From: Fusibacter sp963666805
GTDB taxonomy: Bacteria > Bacillota > Clostridia > Peptostreptococcales > Acidaminobacteraceae
Length of the DNA: 64,000 bases
Assembly (NCBI GenBank): GCA_963666805.2
Contig: CAXXWR010000006.1
Span: 496,001-560,000, forward strand
Reading direction: 5' to 3'
Below are positions 54,729 to 60,720 of the stretch, piece by piece; the stretch's first letter is position 1, and every line of letters starts with the position of its first letter. The translations under genes were made by a program, and so were the position numbers. Below the pieces are notes generated by a model. It searched no databases. It was not told where the DNA came from and saw nothing but the letters and a program-made list of their open reading frames with translations.

Positions 54729-54971
54729 ATCAATATCATAAAATCTATCCATCTTCATCTTGAAGAAGGAAGAATCATCAAAAGTTTAAGCGACGAATGC
54801 AAGAACAACCCACAGTTACAAAGTGAAACTGATCAAATTTTTTATGAATAGAGGAGAAATAAAACGCTATTTACTGCGGGTGAAAGCTTTAAAAGATATG
54901 ATATAATGCAATTGACCACGGTCGAAACATTATTCGACCTTTTCGATTCGTTCGTTTGTGAGGTAATGATT

Positions 54972-55234
54972 ATGTTTGATATTTTAAGAATACTGATAAA
55001 TGGTGAAACGAAGTATATTGACTTTAAAGAAAAATACTCTAAAATAATATTAAAAACTGTATCTGCATTTTCAAATTATCATGATGGTAAAATTCAACAA
55101 AGGGAATAATTCGCGCTGATGCAGAAAAGTACATGAGTATTGACAAAACTAAAGCGATTAACTTGATCAATGTATTACTGGATAAAGATGTAGTTATCAA
55201 AATAGGTATTGGCAAAAATACAAAATATAAATAG
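54972..55234 (+). pseudogene. Decayed AlbA_2-type gene with internal deletion
   Basis: The 5' part (54972-55109) encodes an AlbA_2 N-terminus with 'YIDFKEKYSKIILKTVSAFSNYH'. After a frameshift near 55100 the sequence runs directly into a C-terminal winged-helix segment, 'AINLINVLLDKDVVIKIGIGKNTKYK', which stops at 55234. The central several hundred residues of such proteins are missing. Both ends of one gene are thus joined by a deletion. A diverged att-like repeat (copy E) starts 36 nt downstream. Confidence 0.6.
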
Positions 55235-55269
55235 AGAATATTTTGATACTCACTCTAGTGCGTTACCTA

Positions 55270-55288
55270 GAACTATATTATAAGTGAA
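55270..55288 (+). repeat. Diverged att-like repeat copy E
   Basis: GAACTATATTATAAGTGAA. The match to the core is weak, but the flanks align with copy C over about 55 nt: AGTG-N3-TACC-N-AGAAC before it and TGYTATTTTA..TAAT after it. Many of the differences are C/T or A/G transitions. Confidence 0.5.
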
Positions 55289-55329
55289 TGCTATTTTATA
55301 ATGTAGAAAGAAATTAAGGAGGTTTGTTC

Positions 55330-55941
55330 ATGAAATCATCAATTGATGAATATAAAGAATATATTAATAAAATTGGCGATAGGACAGAATTATATAAATC
55401 AATTACAGATGCCTTTGAAATAAGAAGTGCATTATATCCTGGTAGTCATATTGATGTTAGTCCATCACTGGTAATACCTAAAGTGACTTATGTTGATAGT
55501 TTTAAAGGCACGGCAAAGTTCTTTAAGAACATGAATGAAATTCTTAACTTTATTGAGGAATATAAGCAGTATGAGGGTAGTTGTGAGATGAGTTTTTACA
55601 ATGAAAATTACGAAAAAAACTTAAATCTTGAAAAAGTGGATTTGATTATTTCACAGTACGCTGGATTTGTAGGACAGGCTACAAAGGTTTACTTGAAAAA
55701 GGGTGGTATCTTACTATGCAATGATAGTCATGGAGATGCAACATTAGCATACGGCGATTCTGATTATGAGTTTATTGGTGTCATAAATCTTAATAACATG
55801 ATTGACACTGAGAATCTTGAGAAGTATTTTAAATTTAATAGAAGTCGTGATATTGACTTCGAAAAAGTAAGAAAAACGATGAAGGGGCCAAAATACCAAA
55901 CTAAAGCTGAGAATTACATTTTCAGAAAAAAAGCAGTTTAG
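55330..55941 (+). CDS. Methyltransferase-like cassette protein
   Basis: 203 residues from the ATG at 55330, with AAGGAGG 7 nt upstream. 'IRSALYPGSHIDVSPSLVIP' followed by 'VTYVDSF' sits where SAM-binding motifs I and II occur in a group of small class I methyltransferase-like proteins. 'KVDLIISQYAGF' and 'YLKKGGILLCNDS' fit later Rossmann strands. The canonical GxGxG is absent, so the activity is uncertain. It is the only gene between repeats E and C, with copy C starting 12 nt after its stop. Confidence 0.65.
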   Translation: MKSSIDEYKEYINKIGDRTELYKSITDAFEIRSALYPGSHIDVSPSLVIPKVTYVDSFKGTAKFFKNMNEILNFIEEYKQYEGSCEMSFYNENYEKNLNLEKVDLIISQYAGFVGQATKVYLKKGGILLCNDSHGDATLAYGDSDYEFIGVINLNNMIDTENLEKYFKFNRSRDIDFEKVRKTMKGPKYQTKAENYIFRKKAV

Positions 55942-55952
55942 TGAAGTACCCA

Positions 55953-55971
55953 GAACCGTACCACAAATAAC
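55953..55971 (+). repeat. att-like repeat copy C
   Basis: GAACCGTACCACAAATAAC. It is identical to copy B except for one base and again encodes E-P-Y-H-K-stop if read like rlmH. Flanking CAGTT/AACTG and GTAC/GTAC dyads surround it. Confidence 0.75.
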
Positions 55972-56050
55972 TGTTATTTTAGATAATATGTACATATTAT
56001 GTGAAGGAAATGAAAGTATTTATTATTGCATTCCTATTTACGGAGGATAT

Positions 56051-56935
56051 ATGAGGACAAGGACAGAAAGCGAAATGTTTGAACTGATAAGAAGATTTGT
56101 TGAATTAGATGACAGAATACGTGTTGCTATAGTGAATGGTTCACGAGCTAATCCAAATGTTCAACGAGATATTTTTCAGGATTATGATATTGCTTGCTTT
56201 GTTACGGAGGTTAAACCATATTTATTAGAAAGTAATGTAGTACCATATTTTGGTGAAACTATCATTGTTGAACAACCTAATTTCGGTCCATGGCCTCCAG
56301 ATGATGCTGATGGTAGTTATCATAACTATAATATGCAATTTCTTGATGGCAATCGAATTGATTTAACTTTTTACAGTATGGAGAAATTAGATGAGCATAG
56401 TAGTGACAGTCTTTCTAAGGTACTGATAGATAAAGATGAATTATGTTCGCACATACCTCTCGCAAATGAGAGCAGTTACTTTATTCAAGAGCCAACAGAA
56501 GCAAAGTACATTGGATGCTGCAACGCCTTCTTTTTTGCAATAAGCTCTCATATTCCAAAATCAATTTGGAGGAAACAACTGCCACTAGTAAAATCCTATT
56601 TAGAGGGATGGTTAAGAGTTCCAGTTCAATTGATGCTATCATGGGAAATTGGAAATAAGACTGGGTTTGATAAGTCACTTGGTGCAGGTGGTAAGTATTT
56701 AGAAGAGTATTTAGAGCCTAACAAATGGGATAAATATTTAAGTACTTATGTTGGCTCGGATTATGATGATATTTGGGATTCTATTTTTGTTTTCTATGAT
56801 TTATTCGTTGAGTCTGCAGTTTACATTGCTAATGAGTATAACTTCAGTTTTCCAAAAGACAATGCCCAAAGTGTTTTTTCTTTTCTAAAACATGTAAGGC
56901 AATTACCTAACGATGCTGACACAATATATAAGTAA
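56051..56935 (+). CDS. Aminoglycoside 6-adenylyltransferase-like protein, ANT(6) family
   Basis: 294 residues from the ATG at 56051, with GGAGG at 56042-56046; an upstream frame to 55988 has no site. The nucleotidyltransferase motif is 'NGSRANPNVQRDIFQDYDIACFV' in type (Gly-Ser ... Asp-x-Asp). 'IDLTFYS' supplies the third Asp, and the C-terminal helical domain has 'WEIGNKTGFDKSLGAGGKYLEEYL'. Length and motifs match AadE/AadK-type streptomycin adenylyltransferases. Whether it confers resistance is not shown. It is the only gene between repeats C and D. Confidence 0.88.
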   Translation: MRTRTESEMFELIRRFVELDDRIRVAIVNGSRANPNVQRDIFQDYDIACFVTEVKPYLLESNVVPYFGETIIVEQPNFGPWPPDDADGSYHNYNMQFLDGNRIDLTFYSMEKLDEHSSDSLSKVLIDKDELCSHIPLANESSYFIQEPTEAKYIGCCNAFFFAISSHIPKSIWRKQLPLVKSYLEGWLRVPVQLMLSWEIGNKTGFDKSLGAGGKYLEEYLEPNKWDKYLSTYVGSDYDDIWDSIFVFYDLFVESAVYIANEYNFSFPKDNAQSVFSFLKHVRQLPNDADTIYK

Positions 56936-56974
56936 TACTATAGTCAAAAAAACTGCATTCAGGTACATTACGCT

Positions 56975-56993
56975 GAACCGTAGCATAAGTAGA
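56975..56993 (+). repeat. Diverged att-like repeat copy D
   Basis: GAACCGTAGCATAAGTAGA, 40 nt after the adenylyltransferase stop. It matches copy C at 14 of 19 positions, contains a GCT/AGC dyad, and is preceded by AACTGCATT as at copy B. Confidence 0.5.
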
Positions 56994-57145
56994 CAAAAGA
57001 AATTTTCTGTAACGGTTGAAAATAAGTGAATTAATCAATATGAACCGTTCTGTATAAGAAAAGTAGGGTAAAAACTTTTCACCGTTAATTATGGAGAAGG
57101 CTGTTTGAGGTATGAGTTAGTGAAATTAGAAATGTCAGAGAAAAT

Positions 57146-57167
57146 AGACCCTTTCGGGTCTTTTTTT
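57146..57167 (+). terminator. Terminator
   Basis: AGACCC-TTTC-GGGTCT stem (57146-57151 with 57156-57161) followed by seven or more T. The T run is on the plus strand. Confidence 0.85.
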
Positions 57168-57183
57168 ACGTCTTATACTGAAC

Positions 57184-57516
57184 CTACTCATCTTGAAGAT
57201 ATAAGTGATCATCTCCCCATTGGACAATTAATGACATAATGGGTTTCAAACTTTCACCGTGTTCAGTTAATGAGTATTCAACTTTTGGTGGTACTTGTGA
57301 ATAAACCTTTCTATTAACAATTTTATAATGCTCAAACTTCTTTAGTTGCTGAATCAGCATTTTTTCTGTAATACCAGGAATCTTCTTTCGAAGCTCTCCA
57401 AATCTTAACGGTTCACTTTGTAAAGCCCATAAGATCCACATACTCCACTTGCCGCTAATCAAATCAATTGTAAAGTCTATAGGACAAGAAAACTTATCTT
57501 TATTTACAGATGACAT
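57184..57516 (-). CDS. HxlR-family transcriptional regulator
   Basis: 110 residues. The winged helix begins 'CPIDFTIDLISGKWSMWILWAL' and includes 'LRFGELRKKIPGITEKMLIQQLKKFE', the HxlR signature, with one N-terminal Cys that could be redox-sensitive. It faces a flavin reductase gene across 128 bp that hold an HxlR-type dyad, so it probably regulates that gene and itself. Confidence 0.92.
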   Translation of the reverse strand: MSSVNKDKFSCPIDFTIDLISGKWSMWILWALQSEPLRFGELRKKIPGITEKMLIQQLKKFEHYKIVNRKVYSQVPPKVEYSLTEHGESLKPIMSLIVQWGDDHLYLQDE

Positions 57517-57537
57517 ATTTTTATCTCCTTAATATAA

Positions 57538-57576
57538 TACTTACCTTTTGTATAGTATTATACTAAAAAGTAGGTA
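57538..57576. promoter_or_regulatory. HxlR-type operator in the divergent promoter region
   Basis: TACTTACCTTTT (57538-57549) and AAAAAGTAGGTA (57565-57576) form an inverted repeat with two mismatches around GTATAGTATTATAC. The layout resembles GTAC-type HxlR operators. Confidence 0.6.
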
Positions 57577-57644
57577 CTTGTACAATAGATAGCATCTGTA
57601 TTAAACTAGCCTTAGTAAATTTGATAATATATGGAGGAAATAAG

Positions 57645-58211
57645 ATGGAGAAGATTAAAATTGGCAAAAAGAATCATTTATATCCAAGTCCGACTGTGTT
57701 GGTTGGCGCTCATGTTGATGGCAAACCCAATTATTTAAACGTTTCATACTGTGGAATCGTTAATCGTGTTCCTGCCATGCTTTCCGTATCACTGAATAGG
57801 AATCATTATACCTATGAGGGGATTAAAGGGCATAAGACCTTTAGTGTAAATATTCCTTCGGTTGAAATGTTAGCAGAGACGGATTATTGTGGGATTGTAT
57901 CTGGAAGAAAAGTAGACAAAGGGAAGCTTTTTAATACCTTCTATAGTGAATCTAGAGATATACCAATGATAGAAGAATGCCCGATCAATATGGAGTGTAA
58001 AGTGATTGAGATCTTAGATTTAGGTGGAAGTAATATAACCCTTATAGGTGAAATTATTGAGTCATACGCTGAAGAAAAGTATCTTGAAAATGGCGTGCCG
58101 GATTTAAGCAAGATCAATCCAATCATACTGTCGATGTATGAATTTAACTACTATAGCATAGGAGAAAAAATAGGCAGGGCATGGAATGTTGGAAAGAATG
58201 TTCATATATGA
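57645..58211 (+). CDS. Flavin reductase-like FMN-binding protein
   Basis: 188 residues from the ATG at 57645 with GGAGG upstream. The split-barrel flavin reductase domain reads 'PSPTVLVGAHVDGKPNYLNVSYCGIVNRVPAMLSVSL', and 'HYTYEGIKGHKTFSVNIPS' is the FMN-binding region. It likely reduces flavin or a small substrate with NAD(P)H, or binds FMN as an electron carrier. Control by the divergent HxlR gene is expected. Confidence 0.9.
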   Translation: MEKIKIGKKNHLYPSPTVLVGAHVDGKPNYLNVSYCGIVNRVPAMLSVSLNRNHYTYEGIKGHKTFSVNIPSVEMLAETDYCGIVSGRKVDKGKLFNTFYSESRDIPMIEECPINMECKVIEILDLGGSNITLIGEIIESYAEEKYLENGVPDLSKINPIILSMYEFNYYSIGEKIGRAWNVGKNVHI

Positions 58212-58282
58212 TGACTAAAAGTACAAAACTGAAGATGAGTTATAATTTAGCAGTTTTTAATCCAAATAGTTTTAATCTAACA

Positions 58283-58345
58283 GTTCTTATCAAGTTGATA
58301 ACATAAGAACTCATTTTAAAAAACCACCTTGCAACAGGTGGTTTT
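58283..58345 (+). terminator. Double hairpin ending the flavin reductase transcript
   Basis: GTTCTTAT/ATAAGAAC (58283-58290 with 58303-58310) is followed by AAAACCACCT/AGGTGGTTTT (58320-58329 with 58336-58345). Confidence 0.75.
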
Positions 58346-58442
58346 CTTTATATTACTTTCATGAACTTATGCGTCATTTTCTTAAAAAATAACGTTGAAC
58401 CTAACTTATATCTCATCAAATGACTCCTATTAAAGATCCTCC

Positions 58443-58677
58443 CTACAAGGCTACCTCAATATAACCAAGATTAGGATAAGAGATAAGGATTTTATCAATT
58501 TTATCCACTTGATCATTCAGAGGCATGGTTACTCTACAAATTCCATTACCTAAATACTGTACTGAATATCTAGAGGTGGCTAAAGCATTATCAGAATATA
58601 TTTTTATAGCATGGTCACCATCATAAACGAGAATACTATCAAAATGTGGATAATCAAGTTTTAAATGCCCTGAGTTT
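58443..58677 (-). pseudogene. Truncated 3' copy of the secreted-protein gene at 53133
   Basis: On the minus strand this encodes only the last ~78 residues of a paralogue of the 53133-54611 protein. Shared blocks include 'LDYPHF', 'YSDNALA', 'GICRVTMPL' and the end 'YPNLGYIEV'. No start codon, signal peptide or upstream part remains. Similarity also extends downstream of the stop to about 58345 (compare 53075-53132). It ends abruptly where the MarR promoter region begins. Confidence 0.8.
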
Positions 58678-58704
58678 TTAAAGGAGAAAAATATAATATT
58701 AAAT

Positions 58705-58733
58705 TTGACAAGACCAATATAATCAGTTATACT
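58705..58733 (+). promoter_or_regulatory. Sigma-A promoter of the marR-rhodanese operon
   Basis: TTGACA (58705-58710) and TATACT (58728-58733) with the ideal 17-nt spacer. Confidence 0.8.
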
Positions 58734-58780
58734 GACTATATTAAAATTAATCAGTTCAGCTGACTATCAGTTGCGCTGAT
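58723..58780. promoter_or_regulatory. Three MarR-type operator dyads
   Basis: TCAGT-TAT-ACTGA (58723-58735), TCAG-TTCAG-CTGA (58751-58763) and ATCAG-TTGCG-CTGAT (58766-58780). The first overlaps the -10 box and the last ends 3 nt before TTGGAGG. The layout fits autorepression by the downstream MarR protein. Confidence 0.7.
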
Positions 58781-58796
58781 TACTTGGAGGCTATAT

Positions 58797-59231
58797 ATGT
58801 ATTCAGTGGAAAATTCATTAGGTTTTATGTTTGGAAAAATATCTCAAGCAATGAGCGACAAGTTTCAAAATCATTTAGATGCTTACGGTATTACATTTAA
58901 GCAATATGGTGTGCTTCTCGTAGTTTCGTCTGATTTAGAAGAAACACAGATAAGTGTAGCAAAAAAATTAAAACTTGATCGAACAACAATCGGACAACTT
59001 ATAGACAAATTAGAAAAACAAAATTTGTTGATGCGGGTACAATCTAAAAAGGATAAGAGGGCCTATAATCTTCATTTAACAAATGAAGGGAATAACGTAG
59101 TAAAAATACTTTGGGATAAAATGAATAATTCTGAACGAGAGGTTATTAGCTGTTTAACAAGTGAAGAACAGAAAAAGATGGTTGAGTTACTAGTGAAAGT
59201 ATACGAAAGAGAGGTTATTATAAATGAATAA
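58797..59231 (+). CDS. MarR-family transcriptional regulator
   Basis: 144 residues. The winged helix contains 'ETQISVAKKLKLDRTTIGQLIDKLEKQNLLMRVQSKKDKRAYNLHLT', the recognition helix and wing of MarR proteins. TTGGAGG precedes the ATG. It overlaps the rhodanese gene by 8 nt, so the two are coexpressed, and three dyads in its promoter suggest self-repression. The ligand is unknown; coupling to a sulfurtransferase suggests sulfur or redox stress (inference). Confidence 0.92.
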   Translation: MYSVENSLGFMFGKISQAMSDKFQNHLDAYGITFKQYGVLLVVSSDLEETQISVAKKLKLDRTTIGQLIDKLEKQNLLMRVQSKKDKRAYNLHLTNEGNNVVKILWDKMNNSEREVISCLTSEEQKKMVELLVKVYEREVIINE

Positions 59232-59580
59232 ATTAGAATATTTTAAAGCAAAAGTTGATGCAACAGTGAGTCCAATGGATTACATGAAATTAAAAAAAAT
59301 GAAAAATGAAAATGTAATTTTACTTGATGTAAGAAATGCCCCAAAAGCACTTAAAAAAGATAAAATTAAGGATTCTATTGAATTACAACAGGTAGATTTG
59401 GCTGATAATCTTGATCAATTAGCAAAGGATAAAATTATAGTCGTATATTGCTGGGATACTTGGTGTAATTTAGCTGCAAAAGCCTGTATTACACTTCTTG
59501 AAAATGGCTATGAGTGTATAGAACTTAGTGGTGGAATTGCTTCATGGAAAACCATGAATTTACCTGTAGAAAAACTGTAA
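59224..59580 (+). CDS. Rhodanese-like domain protein
   Basis: 118 residues. A single rhodanese domain contains 'NVILLDVRNAPKA' and the active-site loop 'VYCWDTWCNLAAKA', with the catalytic Cys after 'VVY', ending 'ELSGGIASWK'. The loop departs from the usual CxxGxR form. A sulfurtransferase or a sulfur-sensing partner of the MarR protein is likely. The start overlaps the marR stop. Confidence 0.88.
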   Translation: MNKLEYFKAKVDATVSPMDYMKLKKMKNENVILLDVRNAPKALKKDKIKDSIELQQVDLADNLDQLAKDKIIVVYCWDTWCNLAAKACITLLENGYECIELSGGIASWKTMNLPVEKL

Positions 59581-59581
59581 A

Positions 59582-59880
59582 ATGTCATTGTACACAACTG
59601 GAAGGATGGGGAATATTATTTTTAATGATATTCCTTGTCTTTTATCTAAATTAAACTATCCAAAACAGAAGACTCCGTGTACTGTCAAAGCGATACAAGG
59701 TCTAATTGAGGTTAATCATGAAACAGATCATATTTTTAATAGAAATTGGGATCTTATTCAAGGATACTAATAATGCTTTCAGTGAACAAATAAAGAGGAT
59801 TAAAAAGGAATTTAAACTTAATATATCTAGATTAATAACTGAGAACCAGTATAATGATAGTATTAGAAGAAATGTAAACT
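59582..59880 (+). pseudogene. Possible degraded coding fragments
   Basis: The 318-bp gap after the rhodanese gene holds a 62-codon frame (59582-59770) without a ribosome site. A second short frame follows, ending with a lysine-rich helical segment (to about 59880). Neither matches a family I know, and the two are in different frames, as in a decayed gene. Low certainty. Confidence 0.25.
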
Positions 59881-59898
59881 GAGGAGATGAAGTGCTTC

Positions 59899-60600
59899 AT
59901 GAAGAAAAAATTAAGAAAACTCACCATGGTGTTTGGTATATTAACTGCGATAAGTGTCACTTTAGTGCCAATTATAGGCATTTTTGTTTCAGGTGATATT
60001 GGCATAATACTGTTAAAAAGTTCTGTGGTGTTATTTGTGATGACAATGTTGTGCATGATGGGGGCTATGATAGTCGACTCAAATTGGATTGTTAAATTGG
60101 CAGTATTGCCTATAGCCTATATACTGATTATGGTTGCTTATATGATTTATCAATTAAAAATACATAAGTTTTTTATAGGTGCACTTGGGGGCGATGTGGG
60201 AAATGCCACAATGAAAATAAGTGAAGATGTTTCAGTTGCTAAGCTTTCAATGATGTTACATGGTGGTGTGATTGTCCTGTGTATTCCTTTAATTATTATA
60301 GTCATTGTCAAAGCTATAAAGTTGAATAAACGTAGCAATATTGACTTTTCAACATATGATACAACAGAAGGTGTTATTACAAATGTGATAGACACACGAA
60401 CTAAAATGAATAAAGTGAAAATTTATAAAATCACTTTGGATATTCCTTATTATCAAGGGGAAAATTATCAAGTAACAAAAGCGTTTTTAGTTCCGATGCA
60501 TATGCTTCATACCATCGCATTGGGTAAGAACGTTACGTTAAAAGTAAACCCAAAGAAGAGAGAAGACATTTATATTCAAAATGAGTATGGGATTCTGTAA
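59899..60600 (+). CDS. Membrane protein with DUF3592-like C-terminal domain
   Basis: About 233 residues from the ATG at 59899, 12 nt after GAGGAG; the ATG at 59887 touches that site. Four hydrophobic segments are visible (about 10-30, 35-60, 65-90, 115-140). A cytoplasmic C-terminal domain follows, with 'TTEGVITNVIDTRTKM' and 'GKNVTLKVNPKKREDIYI', similar to DUF3592-type domains. Function unknown. It stands alone before a bidirectional terminator. Confidence 0.68.
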   Translation: MKKKLRKLTMVFGILTAISVTLVPIIGIFVSGDIGIILLKSSVVLFVMTMLCMMGAMIVDSNWIVKLAVLPIAYILIMVAYMIYQLKIHKFFIGALGGDVGNATMKISEDVSVAKLSMMLHGGVIVLCIPLIIIVIVKAIKLNKRSNIDFSTYDTTEGVITNVIDTRTKMNKVKIYKITLDIPYYQGENYQVTKAFLVPMHMLHTIALGKNVTLKVNPKKREDIYIQNEYGIL

Positions 60601-60666
60601 TGGCTTAAATATTGCTACATAATAAAATAGTTATATGAGGTTTAATCACATGGATATCAATAAAAC

Positions 60667-60698
60667 AAAAGCTGTTTAGATGGCTCTAAACAGCTTTT
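60667..60698. terminator. Bidirectional terminator between convergent genes
   Basis: 13-bp stem AAAAGCTGTTTAG / CTAAACAGCTTTT (60667-60679 with 60686-60698). Confidence 0.9.
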
Positions 60699-60720
60699 TC
60701 ATTTAACGATTAGATAACGA

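Noticed and set aside
55235..56993. Integron attC sites as an explanation for the gene-plus-repeat modules
   Set aside because: The repeats lack the RYYYAAC/GTTRRRY core pair of attC sites, and the bases before AAC are wrong. They match the rlmH 3' end instead.
41855..57000. A ccr-type serine recombinase or tyrosine integrase inside the island
   Set aside because: Looked for resolvase and integrase motifs in all larger frames; none found. The island has sites but no visible enzyme.
57040..57070. GAACCGT...ATAAG...TAG stretch downstream of copy D
   Set aside because: Spacing differs from the core by several bases; weak support. It is part of a different inverted repeat (TAACGGTTGAAAA / TTTTCACCGTTA).
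58391..58412. Further degenerate copy (GTTGAACCTAACTTATAT)
   Set aside because: Only the GAACC part is convincing, and the stretch is within the duplicated flank of the secreted-protein gene.
59582..59770. 62-codon ORF as a real gene
   Set aside because: No ribosome site, no family resemblance and an odd composition; listed only as a possible decayed fragment.
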